From Apus apus (lineage: Eukaryota; Chordata; Aves; Apodiformes; Apodidae), in contig NC_067304.1 of assembly GCF_020740795.1 (NCBI RefSeq), positions 3,772,056 through 3,836,055 on the forward strand: DNA of 64,000 nucleotides. Direction: 5' to 3'. The position numbers were made by a program, and so were the translations under genes. The stretch's first letter is position 1. Each line of letters opens with the position of its first letter. The notes under the pieces were generated by a model that saw nothing but the letters and a program-made list of their open reading frames with translations, was not told where the DNA came from and made no database searches. This document shows positions 1 to 12,400 of the stretch, piece by piece.

Positions 1-770
1 CCGTTTCTGCCTTTGGGTGCCCGCTAGGGACTGGCAGACCCCTGTGTGCCTCCCTGGACACTTGCTTGTGTCCCTGTGGGGTCCTGGGCAAACTGTTGTC
101 TCAGCTCAGACAGGGAGCAGATCCCCTGCCTGGTCTCTGAGGGCTTTGTGCAGCCCATCTGCTTGAAGCCCTTCTTCCTGGGGCTTGATACGAACCATCT
201 AAAGCTTCTCTGTGTGCCCTGTCCCCTGGCAAGAAGTGCTCAGCCCCTGTGTCAGTGGAGCTTGGTGCCCCCCTCCCTTTGTCTGGGGCTCAGCCCTAAC
301 TGGGTGGTTCAAGGGTGTCCTCCCAGCCTTGTTATCAGCGCTCAGAAGGGATAGTTTGTTTCTCTCTGCTGAGATAAGGGGTAATGAAGTGCCTCTGAAC
401 TTAGAGAATGACTTGGATGTTACTCCCTGACCGCTGCTTTGTCGGTGGTGATACGGTATCTTCCCCGGCCACCCCAGTGGTCAGGGCAAGAAGGTGTTTG
501 GGTCCCAGCACTGCAGCCCCCGTGGCACCATCCTGGCTGAGGTTTCTAGGACCTGAAGAGCTGTGCTTCTCCTCCCTGGAGCAAGCAGCAGCTGGATAGT
601 TGAGCACTGGGCTCCGGAGCCTCCGTCTGGTGGAGGCAGCCAAAGGAGGGCTCTGTTCCCCCGCCTACAGCGAGGTGTGGGACCCCCTCGGGACTGCAGC
701 AGGACACAGACCTCCACAGCTGCCGCACGCCTGCTCACCCACCACTCTTCCCTTCTCGCTTCCCTTGCAG
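1..770 (+). other. BTG2: BTG2 intron 1, 3' part
   Basis: This stretch precedes the BTG2 exon 2 acceptor and carries no sequence coding for the BTG2 N-terminus, so exon 1 lies upstream of the window. It ends in a pyrimidine-rich tract (about 739-768) and a cag acceptor at 768-770. Several open frames cross the intron/exon boundary, but only the one continuing into exon 2 after base 771 matches the BTG family. I see no other feature in it. Confidence 0.85.
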
Positions 771-1111
771 AGCACTACAAGCACCACTGGTTTCCTGAGA
801 AGCCGTTCAAAGGCTCCGGGTACCGCTGCATCCGGATCAATCACAAAATGGACCCCATTATCTGCAAGGCAGCGAGCCAGATCGGACTCAGCCTCCCACA
901 GCTCTACCAGCTCCTGCCCAGTGAGCTCACCCTCTGGGTGGATCCCTACGAGGTCTCCTACCGCATCGGGGAGGACGGCTCCATCTGTGTCTTGTACGAA
1001 GCAACTGCCACAAAACCTGTGAGCTCCTATGGGATGCTTACCTGTAAGAACCAGATGATGTTAGGTCGCACCAGTCCTTCCAAAAACTACATCATGACTG
1101 TCTCCAGCTAA
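771..1111 (+). CDS. BTG2: BTG2 (anti-proliferation factor 2), terminal coding exon
   Basis: BTG2 (TIS21/PC3) is an antiproliferative BTG/TOB protein that docks on the CNOT7/CNOT8 deadenylases, promotes mRNA deadenylation and restrains G1/S progression. The exon follows a cag acceptor (768-770) and starts inside a Glu codon, corresponding to human E48. It adds 112 residues and ends with taa at 1109-1111. Both family signatures are visible: box A ([11 protein letters not shown], then GSGYRCIRI) and box B ([16 protein letters not shown]). The tyrosine of GSGYRC and the tryptophan of LTLWVDP correspond to Y65 and W103, known CNOT7 contacts. The tail LTCKNQ...GR.SPSKNY.M.VSS is typical of BTG2 rather than BTG1. 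The stretch before LTCKNQ is two residues longer than in human, predicting about 160 residues if exon 1 has the human length. BTG1 is the main alternative, but the tail and the neighbouring genes favour BTG2. Confidence 0.96.
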
Positions 1112-4028
1112 ATACTCCTCTTGTCCTTACACTGCCAAGACACAGGCTACTGTATACCTCACCTGAGGATCTATTTTTAAGATGAAGATCTATTTATATT
1201 TTTTAAAAAAATCCAAGAAAATCCAAAATTAAAATGTTGGACACCACTTTGAGCAGAAGTGGTGGTCTAGGTGCCTTTTTTAAAGCTGTTGCAAGCTTAT
1301 GAGTTTTTATTATGAAGCCGATATCTACCTAATTAGTGTTGGATGGCAATTTTGGGCTGGCTTGCTTACTTGGGCAGCTTGGAATGGAGGAAGAGGGGGA
1401 AGAGCCAGGCTGGGAAGTGTGGTTTGGTGGTGGGAGATGTCTGTGTCACCTTGTCACCATCCTGGTACCCAACAGTATTGCTGTATTGCCAAGTATTGCA
1501 GTTCTGTTGGAGAAGGGATGAAGGAGTTGCTGTCTTTCCTCCACTAATTTCTTCACTCTCCAGCTGGTCTGATCTCCCTGGGGCCTGGATATAGTGTTTG
1601 AGAGAACCTTGCCTCAGGGCTGGGGACTCTGGGATCCTTCACCTTTGCTTTTGCACATCTCTGGATGCACTCCATGTTGCAGCTCTGCTCTGCCCCACTC
1701 CCAGCACAAAGCAAGGGGAAGCATGGCCTTTCTGCAACCCCCTCCAACTCTCCTGTCTGCTGCTGGACTGAAGGGGTCATGTAGATCTTGGTGTCCTGTG
1801 AAGTGGAGCAAGGCAGAGATGCATTGGGGGTCAGACTGTGCAGAGGAGGTCCCAAAGATGACTATTGCAGCCACTGTGGTGGCACTGGAGTGCTGTGGTT
1901 GTTCCTGGTGCTCCCCAGTACCTGGTGATCACCAGGGATGTGCACTGAGCTCCAGACCCTGAACCCAGCACTGAACTGCTGTGAATTACGAAGCCTTTCT
2001 GCTCTTTGGGGATAAGACATCAGCCCATGATCTGCTCTTGTGTGGCCTCTTTGTGCTCCCAAGAGTGGAGTCGGCCTCTTGCTTGTGGAAGTTGGCTTAA
2101 TCCAGTGCTGATGACTTGCTGTGTCACTTCTCCAGGAGAGCTGAAGCAACTTGCCTTATGCCCTAGAGTTTGGTGTGTGAGAAGAACCCCCTTTGCCCTA
2201 TCTCAAAATTGGAAGTATTGAGAGTCTCTTCCCTCTGTTTGGGATCCTCAGATGCTTTGGTGTCCTAATGTTGCTTTTAAAGTCACAGCACTTCTTCCCT
2301 CTCTTCCTCCTTTGGGTGGTCAGCATGTGGCTGTCCCTGAGACTTGACTTCACTGATACCTTGGTAAGGGGCATCGTTTGGTTCTGATCTCTTGGTACAT
2401 AACTGTTTTGCACAACTAATGCTTGATCCTGTGCTTTGTCTGTTCAAGCAAAACTCTTCTTGGAGTCCCAGTGGTACTTGTATTTAGGGAGACTTTGCCT
2501 GAGGGTGGTTCAGGATTTGGCCCTTAAACTGCTCTGACTACAAATAGGCTGGGAGCTGAAACTGCTGCCCCAAGAACTTGACCTGCCTGTTCAGAATGAG
2601 CCTTTACCAGGATGTTGTGTGTCCGTGGCCTTTTTACTAACCAGCTGGTGCTCCTCTAGTGATCCTGGGAGAAGTGATTGGAAAAGCAGGGCATTGACAC
2701 AGTGGTTTGTAATTAAAACTTCCCCAGGTTTGTCTCTCAGCACACTTTATTTTACCTTCCTCTTTTCTGACCTGGCAGCTGTCTGGCATAACCGGAGTCG
2801 TTCTTGCTCAATCTTTGATGAATCAAGTTCTCAGACATTTGTGCAATATATTTCCAAATCTTGGGTGTGCTGGGAGAGGAAGGAAGCTTCCCATCTGCCA
2901 CAGTTTGTAGCTTGTTTTGTTTTTTCTAATAGATGAAAACAAAATTTCAGCAGAGCTCCTGAGCTCTGACTACTCATGTGGAAAAAGTTCAGAGTTTTGT
3001 AAGCTTCAAATAATAAATTCCAGAACTGGGAAACTAGCCTCAATTCAAAAATCCTTTTAAAATGTCAAGTGGTGAGTTGTTTGTCCTTGAACAGTAATAG
3101 CAGTGGCTCTGAAGTTGCATCACTTCCCTCTGCATCACTTGAATTTCTCATGTCAGCGAAGCAGAAGCTGAAATGAAGCACTGGGGCTTTTCCCTTGGTG
3201 AACTTGTGCAATAGGTGACATCACCAAGAGGGGAGTACTGGGGAACTTCCAAAAAACCAGATTCCTTTTTCAAGGAAAAGGGATCTCGGTGCTTTTTGGA
3301 GTCCTCCCTTAACCTACTTATGTGGAAAGCCCATGATAAGAACTGCATCCAGGATGAGCAGTGTTTGCTTTGCTGGGCTCCTTGGCTGGATGTGGAGTTT
3401 CCTGAGGCTGGTCCTTCCTTGGGTTATAACTTGTCACAATTAAAGCAGTCTTAAGATTTACACACCCACCCCTCACCCCACCCCCTTTTTACTCTGTTCC
3501 CTTCCTCTTATCAGGAAAGATTTCAGGAACAACAGCCCACACCAAAGGAACACACTATAATTGCTCTTAACGTGCCCCCACTTCCAGAACCAAAATAGCC
3601 AAGTCTCATTCTTTTTTGTCCCTGGTGTGGAGGAGTCTGATGTTAAAGGTCTTTTTTTTTCCCCCCTTCAAAACCAACCAGACTTGGGTATAATCCATTT
3701 CTCTCTTATAGCTGGTTCCATGTAAAAGCTGTGAATTAGTGTGCTCTGTTGCCTTCTGCCTACAAGCCTGATCAGAGCCCCATGGTGTGTGTTTTCAGAC
3801 AGTGTATTTGAGGGGTTTCCTGTCACTTTTGTTTTTTGACAAGCTGGACTGTTGAACGGGACCTGCTTTTTGTATTTGGTGAAAATGGTAGAAAGTTTGT
3901 AAGCTACACTTGGAGGAGGGAGTGGATGGTTACTAATTGTATAGTAGTGTTTTTATATACAGAATGTACAGATCCTTTGACAGACCGTATGCTTTTGTTA
4001 CTTTAATAAAAATGTAGCAGTATAAATG
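1112..4028 (+). other. BTG2: BTG2 3' UTR
   Basis: The stretch from the BTG2 stop codon to the strong poly(A) signal at 4005-4010 lacks conserved coding sequence and is AT-richer than the DNA beyond it. Just after the stop it holds AU-rich segments (1170-1212) including an ATTTA at 1192-1196, in keeping with the short-lived message of this immediate-early gene. A weaker internal AATAAA (3012-3017) and several ATTAAA variants could give shorter forms. At about 2.9 kb it would be longer than the roughly 2 kb I recall for human. The end coordinate is inferred from the signal and not observed. Confidence 0.75.
4005..4010 (+). terminator. BTG2: BTG2 distal poly(A) signal AATAAA
   Basis: A canonical AATAAA sits in an AT-rich context and is followed within 20-60 bases by a GT-rich stretch (about 4027-4060) suitable as the downstream element. 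It is the last canonical signal before the sequence changes to GC-rich intergenic DNA. Cleavage is expected near 4022-4032. Confidence 0.75.
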
Positions 4029-6879
4029 AGCCTTGTTTTCTTGCTGGGAGCTGTTCTGTGCTTGCAAAGAGGGTGAGGGTTGGGATTGCAACCTAAAACC
4101 CACGCTGCAAATGCTGTGGGCTTGGTTAACAGTCACCCACACTTGAATATCCAGCTGTGTCAAGGAGGAGGTTTAGAAAAAAAGCTGCTTAGTCAACATG
4201 CTGACTCCAAACCTGACCCTCTAAACCCACGGAATTAAGGCTGGGAATTGGTCTGATGACTAATGCGAGGCTGTGGGTGTCCTGCCCTCTCCTTCCCCAT
4301 GCTGACTGCTGGGTTCTGGCTGGGGCAGTGGGGGATTTATTCAGTGTGGGATTGTAAAAATCCCATGTCCTGCCAGAGTATGAAGGTCTCACGTAGCTGA
4401 CTGCCAGATCTCTTGCCCCATCCTAGGAATGGCGTAAACAAAGTCTTGGAAAGAAGCGGTTAATGACCTGAGCCAGGCACAGGGGTGGTTCCTGGTTAGC
4501 TTCTCTGTCTCCTCTGTCCTTCCAAGGGTGACTGAGCCAGCAAAGGAGGAAGGGTGAGAGATCATGGGACTGAAACTTCCAGGTATGTGGAGGATGCTCT
4601 GGGCCTGTCATGATAAAGGCAGCCGGGGTTGATTCACTGGAGATCCTGTTTTGACTGTGTCAAGAGGCTGGTGACTGCAGCACGGGAGCTGTATCCCTGC
4701 TCCTGGGTTGGGATGTCCAGCTCATGGGTTTAGCCCTCATCTGCACTCATTTTCAAGCCCATATGATTTAAAGAACTTAGATAAATTAGCTAATTGTGCT
4801 AGTTGTGGTCCCAAACTGCCTTTTTATGGAGTTCAGGAGGGCTTGAGTTGCAGCTTGCAGTGTCTTTGTGACCCACTACAACTTGTTCCCTGTGCTGGTG
4901 CCTTCCCAGAGTAGTGGTGCCAAAGGAGGGGGACACAGGCCTGATCCTACCGTTCTCCAAAGCTGCTTCCTCCAATCCTGCTTTCATCATAATACACTGC
5001 TTCTGAGAGGAAAACAATTTGTGGCCCTCTGTCAAAGCCGCTCCTTTTTGAACTCATCCCTTCATTAGTTTCCATAAACACACCCAAATTGCTGCTGCTT
5101 GTGAAACAGGGTTGTTGAGAAGGAATGGGCGTCCCATTCGGTTGCTGATTAGCTCGAGAGTCATCCAAGTTCAAAGGCTTGGTGAAGTCAGATGATGGTG
5201 GCCTTCCTCCTCCTGGCTTGTCCAGACCAGTGTGGTCTGCCTGGACCTGTGTGCCCTGGCCCATTTTCAGGCTGACATAGTCCATGCCATAGCCTGTGGC
5301 TGGCATTTGGGCCAGCAGGCAGAGCCAAGATCATCTAAAATTTAAGTTGCTCTCAGCCAAGATAAAAATACAGCTCTTACACCATGGAGTGTTTAGTGAG
5401 GAGTCAGCCCTGCCTGAGCTGTAACCAGATCCCCCTGCCAGCATTTTAATAGGTGACTCATCTGCTATTTTTATTTTGCTCATCATTTTTCTTCTGGTAG
5501 GATCATGATACCTGGTGTACCAGCTGGCTGCATCTTTATCTGTCCCCTCCTAAGCCCTTTCTAGGCCTTGTGATGCTGAGCTGCCGTTCTCAGCACCTTT
5601 TCTCATGTGGGATCCCTGAGGACATCACAGGAGGAGTGTGGAGGCACAGCTGGAGTCTGATCCAGGTGCCCCTGGCATGTCTGGAGCAGCTCTGAACAAG
5701 ACTGAAAGTAACCAAAACCTCACTCATCTGCCACTGCCCACCTGTTGAAATCTGGACTTGTTTTCTGCTCAGCCTGTTGCTGGGTTTCTCTTGGGATTTT
5801 TTTTTTATTCAGGCTGGGCAGGAAAGTGTCTGATTCAAGGAGCCTGGGTCAAACGTTGTCCTCTGTAATCAGAGATCAGTGTGTTGCATAAACCAGCATT
5901 TGCCTTTGACATGTCCTGGGTAAGAACTTGGCTCTTTGCCCAGCAGACCTGCCTGCACACCTGCCTGCTTCCCACACCTCGCAGGAGAGATGAGCTCTGC
6001 CAGCACAGTGGGGTCCAGGTTTCTAACATGGAGAGTGTCCCCTGTGTGTGAGATACCCACCTAGAAACCAGTTCCCTGCAAAAACCCTTCAGCAGGGTGG
6101 GCAGGCAGCGTGGGTGGTGCTGGCTCTCAGGAAAACTCCAGTCCCAGCAGTCTGGTGGGGTGTTTAATGCCTGTTTAGAGTAAAACGACAGGTGAGCTTT
6201 GATGTCCTGTCCCCTGTACTGATGCATTGTCCCCTGCTATCCCTGCCAGGCCTCCCAGCTGTGTGTGCTGTAGCAGTTGTCAGTCCTTCTTCGCAGGAGC
6301 TGGGGCGGTTTTGGGAGCTGGTCTGATGGGGAAACGCAGATTGTGCAAAGCCCAGATGAGCCATGAGGAACATCCCAGCCCAGCAACAACCACCACCCAG
6401 GACAGGGTCTCCTGGGGTCCATGAGGATCTTTTGGTTGACTGATGGCAAAACATGTTCAATTTTGTGTGTGCGTGTGCTCCTCTCTCCTGGGCTCCCTTT
6501 AGCAGCAATTGGGTGTTTCTCAGTTCTGAGTTACCAGAAAAGCAACATCTGCATGTAGGATGTAAAACTGCTTGAGGGGGTGATTTCTACCCTTCCCACA
6601 CAAGCCAGACCTCATCCCCTGCCAGGCCTGAGCAGTATTACTGTCCCTGCCTCGAAGCACTTTCCACCCCTGCCCACCCTGGAGCTGGGTCCCTTCAAAA
6701 CAGCGTAGGTGACAAGTTCCTCAGAAGGCAAAAAAGGTGACAGGGGATGGGGACAGCGCGGCAGCCGGAGCCCTGGGCTCTGCCTGCTGTGCTGCTGCAG
6801 CTGGAGGAGGGACAGAAGTGAAACCAGGCGCCACTGAACCTCGTCCCAGCCCCAGCAGGTTCCTGCAGGGCTTGGCCTC

Positions 6880-7260
6880 TGCCAGGTGCTTCCTGCCCTC
6901 CTTCCTTGCCGCCGGGGCGATGGGCAGCGACCGGCTGCTTCGGCTGAGCTGAGGCCAATCAGGCAGTGCCGTGGGTGCAGCCGCACTCGCCTGTATCTGG
7001 GGAGACTCAGCGCCCGGCCCAGCCCTGGGAACCGGGGGAGGCCCCGGGGTGCTCCGTCACCTGCGGTTCACCAGAGCCCTGATGATCTTCCCAGGATTCG
7101 CCGGAGCTGTAAAAACTCAGCAATCACGTGGCCCGGCAACGGGAAGGTGGTTTGCAGGGTCTGGAGGGGTTGGTGCTGTGCCAAGCACGTGGTTCTTCGG
7201 GGCTGCAGCCTTCTGGCAGGTTCCGGCATCGCTGCTGCTTGTACCGGCGATCTCCGGCAC
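6880..7260. promoter_or_regulatory. CpG-rich block with CCAAT and E-box
   Basis: CpG dinucleotides are clearly denser here than in the surrounding sequence (for example around 6908-6945 and 6975-7050). The block contains a CCAAT motif at 6955-6959 and a CACGTG E-box at 7125-7130, followed by a cluster resembling half an RFX X-box (GGCAAC). No gene start is recognised. It could be a distal enhancer of BTG2 or the start of a non-coding transcript; this is inferred from composition only. Confidence 0.3.
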
Positions 7261-9380
7261 TGCCAGTTTGCACCATCAGACGTTTGCTGCCCTGGTGGAG
7301 TCTCTGCACCAGCTCTGCCTCCAGCTCTGCGCCAGCACAGCTGAATCCAACCCTTCCCCAAGCCCACCGGGATGCGGGCAAGCCTCAGGTCCTGGGTTGG
7401 CATGTGGGATCCTGTTCGTTTCTGGCCTTTGGATGGGATTGGTAGAGTGATTCCTGGCTGGGGACCACACTCCCAGCCTGCCCTTCCTCCTGACAGACCT
7501 TCCTCTCCCTCATCTGGCTCCTCTGGCCTCTCTTTGCATCCTGCACAGGGGCCACAGCCAGACCTTGAGCTCTCCTTGGCCAGACCTTGAGCCCTTTGCA
7601 GCCACAACCCATCTGGGCTCAGCTCCTACACCCCCGAGTTCCCCAACAGCCTCGCACCCATCTGGAGCCCCTGAGCCAAAGCGAAGGGGAAGGCACTGCT
7701 CTGCCTTTCCAATCCTTGCTAAAAACTGAACCACCTGGTGGAAAAAAAACCCACCCTGTCCTTTCCCCAAAAAGGTCAGGGGCAGATGCAAGCGTGTGTG
7801 CCGCAGCCGCCGCACGCCCACTCGCCTCCCCCTCCGTGTGGTGCAGGAGCTGTCTCGGTGCTCGGGGCTGGCTGTGCTTGGAGGGACTCCAGCAGCAGAT
7901 GGGGCAGGCGCTGGTGTTGCTTAATGGGAACTTGAAATGGAAATTAAAAAAAAATCCCCCTCCCAAACGACCACAAAAACCTGCTGGCAGGCTCAGCCCC
8001 TGCCTGCTGGCTTCCTCCTGTGCCAGCTTTTTGGGCAGGAGCGGGTCCTGGGCAGGGTCTCTAGGTTGTAAAAATTACAGCGGGGAGAGAGAGAGGGCAA
8101 GGGGATCCCCAAAGGGCAGTGGGGGTCTGCTGCTGGGGCCCTGAGAGTGGGAGGGATCATCCCCCACCAAGGCACTCAGCTGGAATGGGACAAAAACTGG
8201 GTCAGCCCACCTTGCCCTGCGGTGTGTCCCCCTTGTATCCCTGCTCCTGGGGTGTCAGCAAAGGGCTCGGGGATCCTTGGGGACGGCTCAGCCCAGCCAC
8301 CCCCTTGCAGCAAGCTCCAAGGTGAGGGGTGACGAGGCTGGGACAGATGGGCAGGGGGAGAGGAGCCTCTTTCAGCTGCTTTTTTTTGTTTCCCATCCCT
8401 TTTTTGGGCCCCATCCCGGCCCCCTCCACTGAGGCTGCTCCCAGTGCGGGGCCCAGCCCCGACGCTCTCATTTACGACCTGTTTGGGGGATAAAAGGGGC
8501 TTGTTGGGCGGCAGCAAGCAACTGGTGCTCAGGGACAACTGTTGCCATCTGTCTGGTGGGGCGGTGGGGGGGGCCCGGGCCAAGCTGGGGCCGGGGTTTT
8601 GTTTCTCCTTTCATGCACCACTAAACTTTGCACCTTTTGTTTCCCCAAGAAGGGCTGAGAGCTGGGGAGAAGAGAGGCCTCTGCGCCGCGCGGGTCAGGG
8701 CAGAGCTCGCTCGGCTCGCCAGGGGGTTTGCATACGATTCTTATTATGTATTATAATAGTAATTATTGTTGTTTGAGGAGTCTTTTGGCGTTGGGCAACC
8801 CAGTGCAGAACCCCTACCATCCTCCCCCCCTGCTTGCCACTCCCTTGCGAGCTCGCCAGGCAGAGCGAGGTGCTGCAACACGTCCTGTTCTGCAGCGGGC
8901 GAGAAGCCACGGCCCCGCGTGTTAGTGGGGCGCATCCCTCGGGGTGCCCTGCCAGCCCTGTCGTGCCCTCGTCCCCAAGAGACACTGTGTCTCTGCCACT
9001 AAGGCATGCTGTGCCCCTGTCCACAAGGGATACCATATCCCTTGTCCCCAGGTGATGCTGTGCCCACATCCCTGAGCAATCCCATGCCCTGGCAGTGGCA
9101 GTAAGGAGAGGGCAGGGCACAGGCAGCCAGGGTGGTGGGAGCAGCCAGGGGCTGTGTTTGCTGCTCTGGGGCAGTTTGTGCTTCCTCGTGGAGTGATGTC
9201 TGTGTCTGGGCCTGGAGCACAGACCCCAGGCAGGTTCCAGCAGGGCGTGTGAGTCTCACCAGCTGCCTGGGTTTTGTTCAGAGCTTTGAGCCACTCGTTT
9301 TGCTGTCATCTGCTCTCTGCTGAGCCGTGTCTCCAGGCCCAGCCTGGAGCTGGTAGCTGGGATGAGCCCTGTGTGTTCGG

Positions 9381-9426
9381 GGAAAGCATGTTTCCCAGCT
9401 CCAGGAAAGCATGTTTCCCAGCTACA
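9381..9426 (+). promoter_or_regulatory. Tandem 23-bp repeat with two p53 half-site matches
   Basis: Two nearly identical 23-base units (9381-9403 and 9404-9426) each contain AAGCATGTTT, at 9384-9393 and 9407-9416. This fits the p53 half-site consensus RRRCWWGYYY at every position. The spacer is exactly 13 bases, the upper limit of the classical 0-13 range. BTG2, about 5.4 kb upstream, is a well-known p53 target. Binding is not shown by sequence alone, and each unit also contains a GGAAA...TTTCC inverted repeat that could serve other factors. Confidence 0.35.
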
Positions 9427-12400
9427 GGAAGGGCTGGAGGAAGGAGGAGACTTCATGGTGTTCCTTGTTCTGTCACATCTCTGCATTGGTGGCACTGACC
9501 CAAGAGTGTCTCATGGGCCATGTCCAAGCTTTACCCATGGCTACTACTCCCACGGAGCAGTCCCTGCCAGCCTCACATCCCAGCCAGTGGCAAAAAAACA
9601 GAAGGAGAAGGGTTTAAGGTGACGTTGGGGTGGGGTCTGCACCCCAGGACCCGCTAGCCAGTGTTGGGATGTGTTAGGGCATCCCTCCCAGGGCTGGCAC
9701 CTGCTCCATCCATCCCCTCTGCAAGGGTCCTTGTCCCTGTGGGTACCCCTGTGCCTGGCACAGCAGGACCCAGTCCCATGGGGATGGGGCAGCTCTCGGT
9801 GTCACTGCTGTGGGGGTGCAACAGCAGCCTGGGAGTGCAACACGGGCTCCTTTGGGGAGCTGCTGGGAAATGTGTCACTGGGAACTGGCTGGAGGCAACA
9901 ATATCCCTAAGCCCTGCGCGTCCCCGGCGTTCCCAGCTGCCAGACGAAGGGCGAGGCCCATTTTCCCTCTGACAATGCCCTTTTACCAGGGAGTTTATTT
10001 CTATTATAGCACCGGATAAAACAGAAAAGGGGAAGGACGGGGCTGGAGTGGAGCAGCTGCCCTTGCTGACTCGTTCCTGGCTTTGTGGGGAGTTAAAAGG
10101 CTGGATTGGGGCTGAGCCCCCAGCCGTGCTGTGCACCCCCTCTTAGCACCGACCCAAAACCCTGCTGGGGCAGGAGGAGGGAGAAGAGCAATGCTGAGCC
10201 TGTCCCCCCCAAACCCAGACCCCCCAACATCAAGCAGGTGGGCCCAGAAAGCCCCCATGGCTGTGCCAGCCCCCAGCAGCTGTAGGGCTGGCAGCAGGCG
10301 CTGCTGGAGAGGACTGGGGGCTGCAGGGTTGGGGTGTGGGGTCCACCCTGCTTTTGGGAGCAGAGACAAAGGCCGTCTTGGTATTTATGGCACGTGCAGT
10401 GGGAGTGTGGGGCGTGTGGGGCTGCGGGACAGATGGTGAGTGAAACAAAAGGGGAGGCAAGAATGGGAGCTGAACAGATTGGGAATTTCCTGCCCCTCGC
10501 TCTCCCCTGTACCCAAACCACTGCTGGGGGCACGTGGGGAGCAGGACCGCCTTACCCCAGTTGTCCCCCCAAAGTGTTCAGTCCCCTGGGAGGGGGGACC
10601 CCCCACAGGCTGCTCTAGCCCCCAGGCTGCCTGTCCTCCTGGAGCCAGCTGGAGAGACCCAAAATCCTGAGACCCCAAATCCCATCTCTGGTGTGTCACA
10701 CTCCTGGTGCGGAGCTGCCAGGGCAGGACCCCCCATTCCTCCAAGCCTCAGTCTGCTCCTCTGTGAAGTGGGACCCCAGCTCATCCCCGGATGATGCCAG
10801 GGAGACCAGGGGTCCTGGCAATCTCCTCCGGCGACGTGTCGGGCCCTTCCCTGGTGTCTTTTCCTCCACAGTTTTCTTATCTCTCCCCAGCAGTGTCGCA
10901 GCTGCCACGGGCCGGATCCAAGCAGCTTATTAATAATCAACTTTTATTGCTCGTCACGTCGTGAGCACGTCTGCAGATGACCAGGTGTGGAGGTGGCAGC
11001 TGTGACCCGGCCACCGATCCTTTTGTCCTTGCAACTCCTCCACTCCGTGAAGGTCTTAGGTTGAATCCAAGAGCTGAGCAAAGGGAAGCCCTGAAGGACG
11101 TGACTCTGGGTTACACTTCCCTGGGCCGTGACTCAGGTCAGCTCTGCAAACACACACTGAGTTTGAGGCACAGGGACGTGCCTGCAGCTCCTGTCCCTTG
11201 AGGAGGGGTTGGCTCTGCCCACCCCCAGACTCCTCCAGCCACGTTAGCATCAAACCCATTCCCTGCTGCCTCACTGCTTCTGTACTTCTCCAAAGGAAAA
11301 CACTGTGAGGGGCTGATTTTAAACACAAATCCTGCAATTCGTGGGGAAACATCATCCTGAAGGGATGTTTGCAAATGGTCTGGGCAGCGTTTGAGCTGAG
11401 GGATGCTGAAAGGGGTGGGGGAGGGGAATGAAAAGGGGAAGAGAATCTGGGGGGAGAGGCTGGAAAGAAGTGGGGTGGAAATTTCGGGGTTTTCAGGGGG
11501 GTGCTGGAGAAATCCTGCTCATCCCCATGGGGAATCCCATGGAAGCTGCTGGTTTTTTAGGGTCTCATGCAGAGGCAGCCCAAGGTGGGTGCCCAGGTCC
11601 AGTGCCCATGGCCTGAGCCCCTCTGCAGATGTGAGGTGATGGTGGGGGGCTGTGAATCTGGCAGGAGCAGGGGGGTGTCTTTGACTTCCCACCCAGGGAG
11701 AGTCCTTAGGAGGAACCCACAGTCCAAATGTGACTTTGGAGGGGCTGCAGCTGCTGGGAACCTCCTGCAGCAGCCCCACAAGGCCCTAATGCTTGGGGCA
11801 CAGCTCCAGGGGGCTGGGGAACTATTTTTCAGTTGGTCTGGGGATTCCTCCTCCTTTACACTTCTCTGTGGATCTGGACAAAGCCCTGCACTCCCCCCCC
11901 TCCTCCTCCTTTCTGGTGGGATACAGGCTGCTGGGGCCTCCAGGACCCCACACCCCCTCCCAGCAACAGGAGGAGGAGAAAAGGGATGAAGAGGGGGGCC
12001 AAGCCCTCATCCCTGCTATCCCCACCACAACAACAAGGCGGTGATTGGGCACCCAAGGGCTTGCCCAGGACCAATAGAGTCTCCCTTTTTTGGGGGAGAG
12101 AAGGGGGAGAAGCAGGGTGGGTTGAACTGACCCTCTGCCCCCTCACCTCCAGCCCTGTGGGATCCAGACCCAGTGCCCCAGCTGGTGCACATCAGCATTC
12201 CTCATCACCCCACCCAGATAAAGCAGCTGCTGGAAGCAGCAGTGAGTGGCTCCTTCTGGGTTTTGCTCTGTTGCCATCAGACCCTGTTGCCAGGTTCCTG
12301 CAAACCACTCCTGGACCTCCAGCCCCTTTGGCTCCTGCAGGCTGGTGTTGATTTGGGAAGGAGTGTGGATGCTCTGAGGCAAGAAACTGACCTGGGAACA

